DNA of 35,047 nt, from NCBI GenBank assembly GCA_036257565.1, contig DATAFH010000135.1, positions 1-35,047 of the forward strand, given 5' to 3'. The notes under the pieces are model-generated. The model searched no databases. It was not told the origin of the DNA and saw nothing but the letters and a program-made list of their open reading frames with translations. Both the position numbers and the translations under genes were made by a program. The DNA comes from DASSUW01 sp036257565. Lineage in GTDB: Bacteria > Actinomycetota > Thermoleophilia > Solirubrobacterales > Solirubrobacteraceae. Position 1 is the first letter of the stretch, and the number at the start of each line of letters is the position of its first letter. Below are positions 1 to 7,391 of the stretch, piece by piece.

Positions 1-78
1 GAGTTCCACCGCGGCGTCTACCGCGAGATGCGGGAGGGGCGGCGCTGGCGCGAGGCTCGCGATCGGCGGCAGGGGTGA
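1..78 (+). CDS. C-terminal end of an unidentified protein (5' truncated)
   Basis: An open frame enters from the window edge and ends in TGA at 76-78, giving 25 residues that are very rich in Arg and Glu (a motif reads REMREGRRW). Codon third positions are almost all G or C, as in the real genes of this window, which supports coding. The visible part is too short to assign to a family. It converges with the beta-propeller gene that ends at 212, and the 86-213 palindromic element fills the whole gap between them. Confidence 0.45.
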   Translation, partial: EFHRGVYREMREGRRWREARDRRQG

Positions 79-85
79 CGCTGGC

Positions 86-213
86 GAACGTCAACTGCTG
101 CATTGAGGGAAGGCTCGATCGGTGAGTGTCGACTTGACGGCGATAATCGACGTCAAGTCGACACGCGCCGCGGCCGGCTCCGTCGCCTCCCTACCCAGCC
201 GGAGTTGACGTTC
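86..213. repeat. Palindromic intergenic element, copy 1
   Basis: Perfect 11-bp inverted repeats (GAACGTCAACT at 86-96, AGTTGACGTTC at 203-213) bound this 128-bp stretch. Inside is a perfect 14-bp inverted repeat (126-139 and 151-164, 11-nt loop). A third pairing, CCGGCT 174-179 with AGCCGG 197-202, places CCTCCCTACCC in its loop. The end signature (GTCAAC, about 7 nt, GGGTAGGGAGG, read from the right end) recurs at 30523-30720. It lies exactly between two converging genes. It may act as a bidirectional terminator or be a REP/MITE-type repeat; the copy at 30523 favours a dispersed family. Confidence 0.6.
126..164. terminator. 14-bp perfect inverted repeat, possible bidirectional terminator
   Basis: GTGTCGACTTGACG (126-139) pairs perfectly with 151-164 around an 11-nt loop that contains ATAAT. 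There is no T tract on either side, so intrinsic termination of the E. coli type is not shown. The position between converging gene ends favours terminator use. A protein-binding operator is the alternative. Confidence 0.4.
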
Positions 214-1660
214 AGCCGCGGCGCTCAAGCCGCTTCTTCGCCCGCCGCTTCTTCCTCTCGGCGCGTCGCTTCTTCCTCGCCTCGCGCTTCTTCTTCGCCG
301 CGGCCTTGCGCCGCTCTGCCGCCCGGCGCTCCTGGGCGACGGTCCTGGGCACGAAGGCGGCGACCGACGAGTAGCCGGTGAGGTAGATCGTCTCGCCGTC
401 GGAGACCACCGGGTTGTAGGCGCCGCGCGACGAGTGGAACGCGCGCTTGCCGGTGCGCGCCCACATGCCCTGGGTGTCGCCGTTGCCGCGGTTCGAGTAG
501 TAGACGATGTCGCCGACCACGGTGGCAGCGCCGGAGATGTTGCCGCCGTCCTTGTGGGCCCAGCGGGTGGCGCCCGAGCGGGCGTCGAGCGCGTAGAAGG
601 TGCCGTCGTAGCTGCCGAAGTAGACGGTCGGCTTGCCGCCGCGGACCTGGGCGACGGCGGGGGAGGCGTAGACGTAGGAGCCCGTGCCGCGCCGCCAGGC
701 GAGCCGGCCGGACTCGGCGGAGAACGAGTACATGTTGCCGTCGGTGTTGCCGATGTAGACGCGGCCGTACGCCACTGAGGGGCTCGAGTAGAAATTGCCC
801 GCGGAAAGGCCGAGGTTGGCGCCGCTCGTGCCCGTGTGCCAGATCTGCCGCCCGGTGCGGCGCGAGATCGCGTACACGTGGCCGCCGTACGAGCCGAAGT
901 AGAGCCGGCCGTTGGCCAGCGCCGGGCCGCCCTTGACCGCGCCGGCGGCGCGGAAGCTCCACTCCACGGCGCCGCCGCGGCCGCGCATCGAGTACACGGT
1001 GCCGTCCTCGGCGCCGAAGTAGATGTGCCCCTCGGTGAACAGGGGCGATGACTCGGTGCGGCTGCGCAGGTCGCGCGACCACTCGACCTTGCCGTCGCGG
1101 GCGCGCAGGGCCGCGACGCGGCCGGCGCGCACGCCCTTGGCGCGCTCGAGCACGGTCACGAAGATCTTCCCGTTCCCGTACGCGGGTGAGGACGCGGCGA
1201 GGTAGCCCATGTCGCGCTTCCACACCCGCTTGCCGGTCTTGCGGTTGAGCGCTGTGACCACGCCGGCGTTGTCCATGATGAAGAGTCGGTCGCCGACGAT
1301 GATCGGTGCGAACTCGAGCAGCACGGTGGCGCTCCAGCTCCATTCGCGCTTGAACGGCGGCCGCACGGACGGCTTGGTCTGCAGGAAGCGGCGGCGGTCG
1401 AGCGAGTAGCCGTGCGTCGGCCACACGAAGCCGGCGAGCGGGTTCTTCTTGCCCTTGCGGCCCTTGCGGCCTGGCTTCTGAGCAGCGGGGGTCGGAACCG
1501 ACGTCTGGGTCGGCTCTTCGCGGAACTCGACATCGCTGTTGAAGACGTCGCCCGGGCGGGTGAGGGCGAACACCGCGGCGGCGCCGATGAGCGCCGCCAC
1601 GAGGACTCCAAGGCCGATGACGAGCCGCCGCCGGTACCAGCGAGGACCGTCCGACGACAC
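212..1660 (-). CDS. PQQ-like beta-propeller repeat protein, membrane anchored, with basic tail
   Basis: A protein of 482 residues. After a short Arg-rich start (WYRRR) comes one membrane helix (about residues 14-36), then a Pro/Lys-rich linker, then repeated PQQ-type blades with motifs such as SSPAYGNGKIFV, VYFGSYDGTFYALDARSG and VYIGNTDGNMYSF. The last about 40 residues are almost only Lys, Arg, Ala and Glu. Topology should place the propeller outside the cell. Such folds often serve as scaffolds; no catalytic pocket is evident and the function is unknown. I chose GTG at 1660 because TACCCT (reverse strand, 1672-1667) lies 6 nt upstream, fitting a leaderless start; a TTG at 1684 is the alternative. 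Divergent from the CCA-type gene. Confidence 0.8.
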   Translation of the reverse strand: MSSDGPRWYRRRLVIGLGVLVAALIGAAAVFALTRPGDVFNSDVEFREEPTQTSVPTPAAQKPGRKGRKGKKNPLAGFVWPTHGYSLDRRRFLQTKPSVRPPFKREWSWSATVLLEFAPIIVGDRLFIMDNAGVVTALNRKTGKRVWKRDMGYLAASSPAYGNGKIFVTVLERAKGVRAGRVAALRARDGKVEWSRDLRSRTESSPLFTEGHIYFGAEDGTVYSMRGRGGAVEWSFRAAGAVKGGPALANGRLYFGSYGGHVYAISRRTGRQIWHTGTSGANLGLSAGNFYSSPSVAYGRVYIGNTDGNMYSFSAESGRLAWRRGTGSYVYASPAVAQVRGGKPTVYFGSYDGTFYALDARSGATRWAHKDGGNISGAATVVGDIVYYSNRGNGDTQGMWARTGKRAFHSSRGAYNPVVSDGETIYLTGYSSVAAFVPRTVAQERRAAERRKAAAKKKREARKKRRAERKKRRAKKRLERRG

Positions 1661-1666
1661 GCGTCC

Positions 1667-1676
1667 AGGGTACCCA
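1667..1676. promoter_or_regulatory. Overlapping divergent -10 hexamers (propeller gene / cca)
   Basis: AGGGTACCCA. On the minus strand it reads TACCCT, 6 nt before GTG 1660. On the plus strand it reads TACCCA, 9 nt before ATG 1686, an imperfect TANNNT. The two would share the central TA. Inference from spacing only. Confidence 0.4.
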
Positions 1677-1685
1677 GGCGCCAAG

Positions 1686-2837
1686 ATGCGTCCCGTGAGC
1701 GACGTGCTCGAACGCCTTGGGAGGCCGCCCGCCGTCGCCGCGCTCGACGGCGAGGACGCCGTCTACGTCGTCGGCGGCGCGGTGCGCGACCTGCTGCTCG
1801 GCCGCACGCCGCGCGAGCTCGACTTCGTCGTCGAGGGCGACGCGCTGCCCGTCGCGCGCCGGGCCGCGGAGCGCGCCGGGGGCCGCGTGACCGCGCACGA
1901 GCGCTTCGGGACGGCCACGGTGACGGCGCCGGACACGACGTTCGATCTGGCGGGCGCGCGGCGGGAGCGCTATCCGCGCCCGGGAGCGCTCCCCGAGGTC
2001 GAGCTGGGCGCGAGCCTGCGCGAGGACCTCGAGCGGCGCGACTTCACGGTCAACGCGATCGCCCTTCACCTTGCCGATGGCGAGCTCGTGTGGCTGCCGG
2101 GCTCGCAGGAGGACCTCGCCGCCGGGCGCCTGCGCGTGCTCCACGACGGATCGTTCCGCGACGACCCCACGCGCATGCTCCGCCTCGCCCGCTACGCGGC
2201 CCGGCTCGGCTTCGAGCCGGACCCGCACACGGCCGGGCTCGTCGATCCGGCCCTGCTGAGCACGGTCACGGGATCGCGGCTCGGCGCCGAGCTGCGGCTG
2301 CTCCTGGGCGAGCCACAACCCGCCGCGCTGCTCGCCCTCGAGCGCCACGGCCTCGGCCGCGCGCTGCTCGGCGACGGCTTCAAGGTCGATCCGGACCTCG
2401 TGACTCGCGTGCAGCAGCTGACCCCGCCGGCGGGCCGCGCCGACCTGGCCGCCCTCGCCGCATCGCTTTCAGAGGTCGAGAGACGGGCGCTCGACGACCT
2501 GGCGTTCCCTGCCCCAGAGCGGGAGGTGGTCGTTCGAGCAGCCGGCGCGGACCCGCTCCGTGCAGCGCCGGATGAGGAGCTGTGGCGCCGGCTGCGGCGC
2601 GAGCCGGCCGAGGCGGTGGCCGTGGCGGGGGCGCGGGGGGACGCGGCGGCGGCGCAGCGGTGGCTCGACCAGGTCCGCTACCGCCGCCTCGAGATCACCG
2701 GCGACGACGTCGTGGCCGCGGGGCTGAGCGGCCCGGCGGTGGGGACGGCGCTCGAGGCGGCGATGGAGGCGATGCTGCGCGGGGAGGCGCCGGATCGGGA
2801 CGCGCAGCTGGCGGCCGCCCTCCGGCCGCGCGCCTAG
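1686..2837 (+). CDS. cca: CCA tRNA nucleotidyltransferase / poly(A) polymerase family protein
   Basis: 383 residues. The class II nucleotidyltransferase head shows VVGGAVRDLLLGR (about 28-40), the metal-site segment RELDFVVEGDA (43-53) and RRDFTVNAIA. The neck signature DDPTRMLRLARYAARLGF follows, then a helical C-terminal half. Enzymes of this family add CCA or A to tRNA 3' ends, or poly(A) to RNA; the sequence alone does not separate these. The usual D-x-D metal pair reads E-L-D here (E44, D46), a conservative change at a catalytic position. The start is ATG at 1686, with no Shine-Dalgarno sequence. Confidence 0.85.
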   Translation: MRPVSDVLERLGRPPAVAALDGEDAVYVVGGAVRDLLLGRTPRELDFVVEGDALPVARRAAERAGGRVTAHERFGTATVTAPDTTFDLAGARRERYPRPGALPEVELGASLREDLERRDFTVNAIALHLADGELVWLPGSQEDLAAGRLRVLHDGSFRDDPTRMLRLARYAARLGFEPDPHTAGLVDPALLSTVTGSRLGAELRLLLGEPQPAALLALERHGLGRALLGDGFKVDPDLVTRVQQLTPPAGRADLAALAASLSEVERRALDDLAFPAPEREVVVRAAGADPLRAAPDEELWRRLRREPAEAVAVAGARGDAAAAQRWLDQVRYRRLEITGDDVVAAGLSGPAVGTALEAAMEAMLRGEAPDRDAQLAAALRPRA

Positions 2838-2840
2838 CAT
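2835..2840 (+). promoter_or_regulatory. -10 hexamer TAGCAT for pgeF
   Basis: TAGCAT lies 8 nt before ATG 2849, overlapping the cca stop codon. This spacing places the transcription start at or next to the ATG (leaderless). No -35 was identified. Confidence 0.45.
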
Positions 2841-2848
2841 TGGGCGCC

Positions 2849-3598
2849 ATGGCCACCGCCACGCTCCCGCAGCTGCGTCCGCCGTTCCGCTGGGACGGCG
2901 AGCAGATCGCGGCGGAGCTGCCGGGTGCCGCGGCGCTGTTCACGACCCGCCGCGGCGGCGTCTCGACCGGCCCGTACGCCTCACTCAATCTCGGCCGGCT
3001 GACCGCCGACGACGACGCGAACGTCGACGAGAACCGCATCCGCGTGGCGGCGCTGACCGGCGCGCCGCGTGAGCGCTTCCTCTACGGCCGCCAGGTGCAC
3101 GGCGCAGCCGTTCGCCGGGCCACGGAGCCGCCCGGCCCGGCGCGGCCTCCCGCCGAGGAGGACGGGCAGGCGACCGCGCTCACACGCCACCCGGCGCTCG
3201 TGTTCACCGCCGACTGCACGCCGCTCCTCCTGGCCGCATATGGGGCCGTGGCCGCCGTCCACGCCGGCTGGCGCGGCGTGGCGGCTGGCGTCGTCGAGGA
3301 AGCGCTCGCCGCGCTGCGCGAGGTCGGCGGCACCGGCCAGGTGACCGCGCTCATCGGCCCCGGCGCTCGCGGCTGCTGCTACGAGGTCGGCGAGGAGGTG
3401 CACGCCGAATTCGCCGCCTACGACGCGCGCCGCGGGGAGCGCAACCTCGACCTGCCGGCCGTCATCGCTGCCCGCCTCGCCGACGCTCACGTGCACGACA
3501 CCGGCCTGTGCACGATGTGCTGGTTCGGCCTGTTCTTCTCCCACCGCCGCGACGGCGGTGTGACGGGCCGGCAGGCGGGGGTCGTGTGGCGAACCTGA
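2849..3598 (+). CDS. pgeF: PgeF/YfiH peptidoglycan editing factor (multicopper polyphenol oxidase fold)
   Basis: 249 residues of the YfiH/CNF1 fold. Conserved motifs are FTTRRGGVS (N-terminal), YGRQVHGA, FTADCTPLLL, AVHAGWRGVAAG and GPGARGCCYEVGEEV, with CTMCW near the end. The Cys and His residues in these motifs build the metal/catalytic site. Family members hydrolyse wrongly incorporated amino acids from peptidoglycan precursors and keep L-Ala at the first stem position; related proteins act on purine nucleosides. The gene sits directly before yggS and sepF, a conserved order near the division cluster. A -10-like TAGCAT 8 nt before ATG suggests its own leaderless promoter. Confidence 0.9.
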   Translation: MATATLPQLRPPFRWDGEQIAAELPGAAALFTTRRGGVSTGPYASLNLGRLTADDDANVDENRIRVAALTGAPRERFLYGRQVHGAAVRRATEPPGPARPPAEEDGQATALTRHPALVFTADCTPLLLAAYGAVAAVHAGWRGVAAGVVEEALAALREVGGTGQVTALIGPGARGCCYEVGEEVHAEFAAYDARRGERNLDLPAVIAARLADAHVHDTGLCTMCWFGLFFSHRRDGGVTGRQAGVVWRT

Positions 3599-4218
3599 TC
3601 ACCGGGCTCGACGCCGCGCGCGTCGGCGAGAACCTGGCGCGGATCCGTGAGGAGCTGCCGGCCGGCGTCGAGGTGCTGGCCGCGGTCAAGTACGTGCCGC
3701 TCGAGGAGCTGGAGACGCTCGCGGAAGCCGGCGTCGAGCTCGTCGGCGAGAACCGCGCCCAGGATCTCGAGGCCAAGGCGAATGCCTACCCCGGCGTCTT
3801 CCGCTGGCACTTCATCGGCCAGCTGCAGAGCCGCAAGGTGAAGGCGATCGTGCCGTACGCCGAGCTGATCCACTCGGTCGCGTCCGACTCCGCGCTCCGC
3901 CAGCTCGAGCGCCACGGCACCCCGGAGACCGAGATCCTCGTCGAGGTCAACGTGGCCGGTGAGGAGGGCAAGGCCGGCGTGAGCCCCGCCGACCTGCCCG
4001 GCTTCCTCGCCCGCAGCCCCGTGCGGGTCGCGGGCCTGATGACGATGCCGCCGTTCACGGAGGACCCCGAGGCCAGCCGCCCCTACTTCGCCGCGCTACG
4101 GGAGCTCGCCCGCGCGCACGGCCTCCACCACCTCTCCATGGGCACCTCGCAGGATTACCGTGTCGCCGCCGACGAGGGGGCGACGATCGTGCGGATCGGC
4201 ACGAGCCTCTACGCGTAA
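3586..4218 (+). CDS. yggS: YggS/PLPBP-type pyridoxal-phosphate homeostasis protein
   Basis: 210 residues. The PLP lysine lies in AAVKYVP, followed by LVGENRAQDL, WHFIGQLQSRK, the phosphate-binding MGTSQDYRVAADEGATIVRIG and the usual C-terminal Tyr. This is the single-domain alanine-racemase-fold protein that buffers pyridoxal phosphate; it has no known enzymatic activity. GTG at 3586 is chosen because the next residues (ANLITGLDAARVGENL) start the family's first helix. It overlaps the pgeF 3' end by 13 nt, so the two are probably co-translated. Confidence 0.9.
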   Translation: MANLITGLDAARVGENLARIREELPAGVEVLAAVKYVPLEELETLAEAGVELVGENRAQDLEAKANAYPGVFRWHFIGQLQSRKVKAIVPYAELIHSVASDSALRQLERHGTPETEILVEVNVAGEEGKAGVSPADLPGFLARSPVRVAGLMTMPPFTEDPEASRPYFAALRELARAHGLHHLSMGTSQDYRVAADEGATIVRIGTSLYA

Positions 4219-4221
4219 ACT
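4216..4221 (+). promoter_or_regulatory. -10 hexamer TAAACT upstream of sepF
   Basis: TAAACT overlaps the yggS stop codon and would give a leader of about 40 nt before ATG 4269. It matches the TANNNT form seen elsewhere in the window. No -35 was recognised. Confidence 0.3.
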
Positions 4222-4268
4222 GGCTGCAAGCAGGGAAACCGCGTCAGGGCAAGAACCCTTCCCACCGC

Positions 4269-4820
4269 ATGGCCTTCCGCGACACCTGGCACCGCACGCT
4301 CGTCTACTTCGGCCTGGCCGAGGACCGCGACACCTACGAGGAGGAGCCGGTCGATCCCCGCGAGCACGAGGCGGAGCTCGAGGATCGCTACCGCGAGCGC
4401 CCCAACGTCCGTCGCCTGTCGCGCCGGCGGCGCGACGAGATCGACGACATCTTCGCCGACGACTCGCCGTCCGAGCGCAGCACGACCGTCCTGCGCTCCG
4501 TGGGCGGCTCCACCACGGCCCGCACCGCCAACGGCCGCGGGGAGGTCCGCGTGCACCTGGTCATCCCGAAGTCCTTCAACGACGCGCAGGACGTGGCGGA
4601 CAAGTTCAAGGACTCGATCCCCGTGATCATCAACCTCCAGAGCTCCGACGCCGATCTCTCCAAGCGCCTGATCGACTTCGCCTCCGGGCTCACCTACGCG
4701 CTCGACGGCGGCATGCAGCGGATCGCCGACAAGGTGTTCCTGCTTACCCCGCGGAACGTCGAGGTCTCGGCCGAAGAGCGCGCCCGGCTGATCGAGAAGG
4801 GCTTCTTCAACCAGTCCTGA
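4269..4820 (+). CDS. sepF: SepF cell-division protein
   Basis: 183 residues. The N-terminal stretch FRDTWHRTLVYFGL is amphipathic and fits the membrane-binding helix of SepF. An acidic, low-complexity linker follows (EEEPVDPREHEAELEDRY). The C-terminal SepF domain (about 95-183) shows VHLVIPKSFNDAQDVADKF, VIINLQSSD, KRLIDFASGLTYALDG and VFLLTP. SepF links FtsZ to the membrane and curves septal filaments. The order yggS-sepF-proC-yggT is typical of Gram-positive division clusters. The 50-nt gap before it carries a possible own promoter. Confidence 0.93.
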   Translation: MAFRDTWHRTLVYFGLAEDRDTYEEEPVDPREHEAELEDRYRERPNVRRLSRRRRDEIDDIFADDSPSERSTTVLRSVGGSTTARTANGRGEVRVHLVIPKSFNDAQDVADKFKDSIPVIINLQSSDADLSKRLIDFASGLTYALDGGMQRIADKVFLLTPRNVEVSAEERARLIEKGFFNQS

Positions 4821-4877
4821 CACCGTAACTGCCGATCTGCAGCCACGACGCAGTCGGGGGTGCGGATCGGCCACCGA

Positions 4878-4883
4878 TATGTT
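4878..4883 (+). promoter_or_regulatory. -10 hexamer TATGTT for proC
   Basis: TATGTT lies 8 nt before ATG 4892 in a locally A/T-richer 70-nt gap after sepF. This fits a leaderless transcript; no Shine-Dalgarno is present. Confidence 0.45.
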
Positions 4884-4891
4884 TTCCCGCC

Positions 4892-5641
4892 ATGCAGGTC
4901 GGTTTCATCGGCGCCGGGAACATGGCCCGGGCCCTCGCCCGTGGCTGGGGAGAGCCCGTGCTGTGCACCGACTCGGGCTCCGGGCGCGCGCAGGCGCTGG
5001 CCGAGGAGCTGGGCGGCGAGGCCGTCGCCTCGAACCGGGAGCTGGCCGAGCGCGCCGACCTGGTGGTCCTCGCCCACAAGCCCGCGCAGCTCGCCGAGGT
5101 CGCGTGGGAGGCGTCGGGCGCCAAGGCCGTCGTCTCGCTGCTCGCGCGCACCCCGCAGGCCGACGTGCGGGCCGCCTACCCCGGCGTGCCGGTGTTCCGC
5201 GTGATGCCGAACACGCCCGTGGAGCGGCGGCGCGGCGCGATCGCCTTCGCCGCGTCGGACGGCACCGACGATGCCGAGCTCCGCACGCAGGTGCGCGAGC
5301 GCTTCGAGCGCGTGGGCACGGTGGTGGACGTTCCCGAGGCGCTGATGGGGGTGGCTGGGGCGCTGTCCGGCGTCGGGCCTGCGTACTGGGCGCTGCTCGT
5401 CGAGGCCCAGGTCGACGCGGCGATCCGGCGCGGGCTTCCGGCCGCGGTCGCCACCACGCTCGTCACGGAGACGATGGCGGGCACCGCCGATCTCCTGCGC
5501 GAGCGCGGCGGCGACACGTTCGCCGTGCGCCGGGAGGTCACGTCGCCCGGCGGGACCACTGCCCAAGGCCTCGCCGCGCTCGAGCGCAGCGGCGTGCGCG
5601 CGGCCTTCGCCGCCGCCATGGACGACGTACTGGGGACGTGA
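4892..5641 (+). CDS. proC: Pyrroline-5-carboxylate reductase
   Basis: 249 residues. The Rossmann start QVGFIGAGNMARALARGW binds NAD(P)H. VFRVMPNTPVERRRGAIAF is the P5CR signature region, and VTSPGGTTAQGLAALE is the C-terminal substrate/dimer motif. The enzyme makes proline from pyrroline-5-carboxylate. It is commonly found between sepF and yggT in Gram-positive bacteria, although proline synthesis has no obvious link to division. Confidence 0.92.
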   Translation: MQVGFIGAGNMARALARGWGEPVLCTDSGSGRAQALAEELGGEAVASNRELAERADLVVLAHKPAQLAEVAWEASGAKAVVSLLARTPQADVRAAYPGVPVFRVMPNTPVERRRGAIAFAASDGTDDAELRTQVRERFERVGTVVDVPEALMGVAGALSGVGPAYWALLVEAQVDAAIRRGLPAAVATTLVTETMAGTADLLRERGGDTFAVRREVTSPGGTTAQGLAALERSGVRAAFAAAMDDVLGT

Positions 5642-5642
5642 A

Positions 5643-5939
5643 GTGAAGGCCCGCTCGGAGATCGCCGACTTCCTCGCGACCCTCATCTGGGTCTACACAC
5701 TGATCGTGATCGCGTGGGTGATCGCGTCGTTCGTGTTCGCGATGGGCGTGCGCGTGCCGTACTCGCGGCCGCTCAACGCGGTGCTCGACTTCCTGCGCGA
5801 CGTCACCGAGCCGTACCTGCGCATCTTCCGGCGGCTGCCACTGCGCGTCGGGCCGCTCGACCTGACACCGATCGTGGCGATCTTCACGCTGCAGATCGTC
5901 GGCGGCATCGTCGTTGGCCTGATCGATCCGGGGCCGTGA
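5643..5939 (+). CDS. yggT: YggT family integral membrane protein
   Basis: 98 residues with two membrane helices (about 10-34 and 74-93). The linking segment between them, VLDFLRDVTEPYLRIFRRLPLRVGPLDLTPIVA, is typical of YggT. The family's exact role is unsettled; members have been linked to membrane/osmotic stress and, in photosynthetic relatives, to assembly of membrane complexes. GTG at 5643 follows the proC stop by one base, and lspA starts inside the stop codon, so proC-yggT-lspA look like one operon. divIVA, often next to yggT, is absent here. Confidence 0.85.
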   Translation: MKARSEIADFLATLIWVYTLIVIAWVIASFVFAMGVRVPYSRPLNAVLDFLRDVTEPYLRIFRRLPLRVGPLDLTPIVAIFTLQIVGGIVVGLIDPGP

Positions 5940-6388
5940 CGCCGGGCGGGCGGGCGGCGGCCGTCGCGCTGGCCACCGTGGCCGCCGACCAGGCCGTGAA
6001 GGCGCTCGTGCGGACGACGATCGAGCGCGGGGAGGAGATCGAGCTCGTCCTCGGCATCCGGCTCGTGAACGTCCGCAACCGCGGGATCGCGTTCGGGATG
6101 TTCGCGGACGGCGGCGCGCTGCTCGTGGTCTTCGCGATCGCCGCGCTCGCCGCGCTGCTCGTGTTCTTCGCCCGCCACCCGGACCGCCCGCTCGTCTGGC
6201 TGCCCACCGGGCTGCTGATCGGCGGCGCGCTCGGCAACCTCATCGACCGGACGTTCGAGGGCGCGGTCACCGACTTCATCGACCTGCCGCTGTGGCCCGC
6301 CTTCAACGTCGCGGACGTGGCGATCACGCTCGGCGTGCTGACGCTGCTGTACGTGCTCGAAGGGCCGCCCCGCCATGGACGGCGATGA
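5936..6388 (+). CDS. lspA: Lipoprotein signal peptidase II
   Basis: 150 residues, four predicted membrane helices. Conserved motifs are ADQAVK, NVRNRGIAFGM, GGALGNLIDR and AFNVADVAI; the catalytic aspartates are D104 and D127. LspA removes the signal peptide from diacylated prolipoproteins in the membrane. The GTG start overlaps the yggT stop as GTGA. The 3' end overlaps rluD by 14 nt. Confidence 0.93.
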   Translation: MTPGGRAAAVALATVAADQAVKALVRTTIERGEEIELVLGIRLVNVRNRGIAFGMFADGGALLVVFAIAALAALLVFFARHPDRPLVWLPTGLLIGGALGNLIDRTFEGAVTDFIDLPLWPAFNVADVAITLGVLTLLYVLEGPPRHGRR

Positions 6389-7268
6389 GCTCGTCGTCGC
6401 GCCCGACGCGGCGGGCGAGCGGCTGGATGTCTTCCTCGCCCGCGCGGCCGGCTCGCGCGCCGCGGCCCAGCGGCTGATCGCGGCCGGGCTCGTGCGGGTG
6501 GACGGCGAGCCGCGCGCGAAGCGGCACGCCGTTGCGGCCGGCGAGCGGGTGACCGTCGCGCCGGCGCCCGAGGCTCCGGCGCCGGCGGTGCCCGAGGCGG
6601 CGTTCGCCGTCGCCTACGAGGACGAGCACCTGCTCGTGGTCGACAAGCCGGCGGGGGTGGTGGTGCACCCGGCGCGAGGCCACGAGGCGGGGACGCTCGC
6701 CCAGGCGCTGGCGGGCCGCGTCGCCGGGGGAGGGGACCCGGCGCGGGCGGGCATCGTCCATCGCCTCGACCGGGACACGTCGGGGCTGCTCGTGCTCGCG
6801 CGGACCGAGCCGGTGCACGAGGCGCTCAAGGCCCAGCTCCGGCGCCGCGAGATCACGCGCGAGTACCTGGCGCTCGTCGAGGGGCGCCCGGCGGCGCGGG
6901 CGGGCACGATCGAGGCCCCGCTCGGCCGCGACCGGCGGGTGCGCACGCGGATCTCGACCGCGACCGACGAGCCGCGGGCCGCGGTCACGCACTTCGAGCT
7001 CGAGCGGCCGCTGGCGGGCTTCACGCTGCTCCGGGTGCGGCTCGAGACCGGGCGCACGCACCAGATCCGGGCCCACCTGCTGGCCATCGGGCATCCGGTG
7101 GCCGGGGACCCGGACTACGGGCGCGCCGGCCTGCTGGGCTTGGCGCGCCAGTTCCTGCACGCCGAACACCTGGCGTTCAGCCATCCGGTCACCGGCGAGG
7201 TCGTTGATGTGCGCTCGCCGCTGCCCGCGGATCTGCGTGCCGCTCTCGATAGACTGAACACCTCGTAA
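6375..7268 (+). CDS. rluD: RluD-type rRNA pseudouridine synthase
   Basis: 297 residues. An S4 RNA-binding domain (about 9-58, ERLDVFLARAAGSRAAAQRL) is followed by the RluA/RluD catalytic domain with VDKPAGVVVHP, VHRLDRDTSGLLVLAR (catalytic Asp), EYLALVEG and LETGRTHQIRAHL. Family members modify uridines of the large ribosomal subunit; which uridines cannot be read from sequence. The lspA-rluD pair is widely conserved. The 3' end carries the likely rpsB -10 hexamer (7250-7255). Confidence 0.9.
   Translation: MDGDELVVAPDAAGERLDVFLARAAGSRAAAQRLIAAGLVRVDGEPRAKRHAVAAGERVTVAPAPEAPAPAVPEAAFAVAYEDEHLLVVDKPAGVVVHPARGHEAGTLAQALAGRVAGGGDPARAGIVHRLDRDTSGLLVLARTEPVHEALKAQLRRREITREYLALVEGRPAARAGTIEAPLGRDRRVRTRISTATDEPRAAVTHFELERPLAGFTLLRVRLETGRTHQIRAHLLAIGHPVAGDPDYGRAGLLGLARQFLHAEHLAFSHPVTGEVVDVRSPLPADLRAALDRLNTS
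7250..7255 (+). promoter_or_regulatory. -10 hexamer TAGACT, candidate rpsB promoter
   Basis: TAGACT inside the last codons of rluD. It is the same hexamer seen before ispG and the ECF sigma gene. It would give an rpsB leader of about 130 nt. No convincing -35 was found. Confidence 0.35.
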
Positions 7269-7391
7269 TCCGACCCCGGGCGGCCCATCCAACCGTCCCG
7301 AGGCCGCGGCCCTGCCCGGCGACCTGCCGGGTCCGCACGCCTCTTCCGCCCGGGCTGCACGTCCAAACCTCATAAGGGAGCGAGCAAGTCC
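7262..7391 (+). promoter_or_regulatory. rpsB 5' leader with GC-rich hairpin
   Basis: The 123-nt gap before rpsB is non-coding. It holds CCCGGC-GACCT-GCCGGG (7315-7331), a 6-bp perfect stem, and other G/C complementarity. AGGGAG (7375-7380) lies about 11 nt before the GTG start as a Shine-Dalgarno. S2 operons are autoregulated through their leaders in some bacteria; here that is only a possibility. Confidence 0.3.

Noticed and set aside
225..2348. A 707-codon minus-strand open frame crossing the propeller and cca genes
   Set aside because: Extremely Arg-rich and repetitive sequence without domains; it is the antisense/out-of-frame reading of two convincing genes in high-GC DNA.
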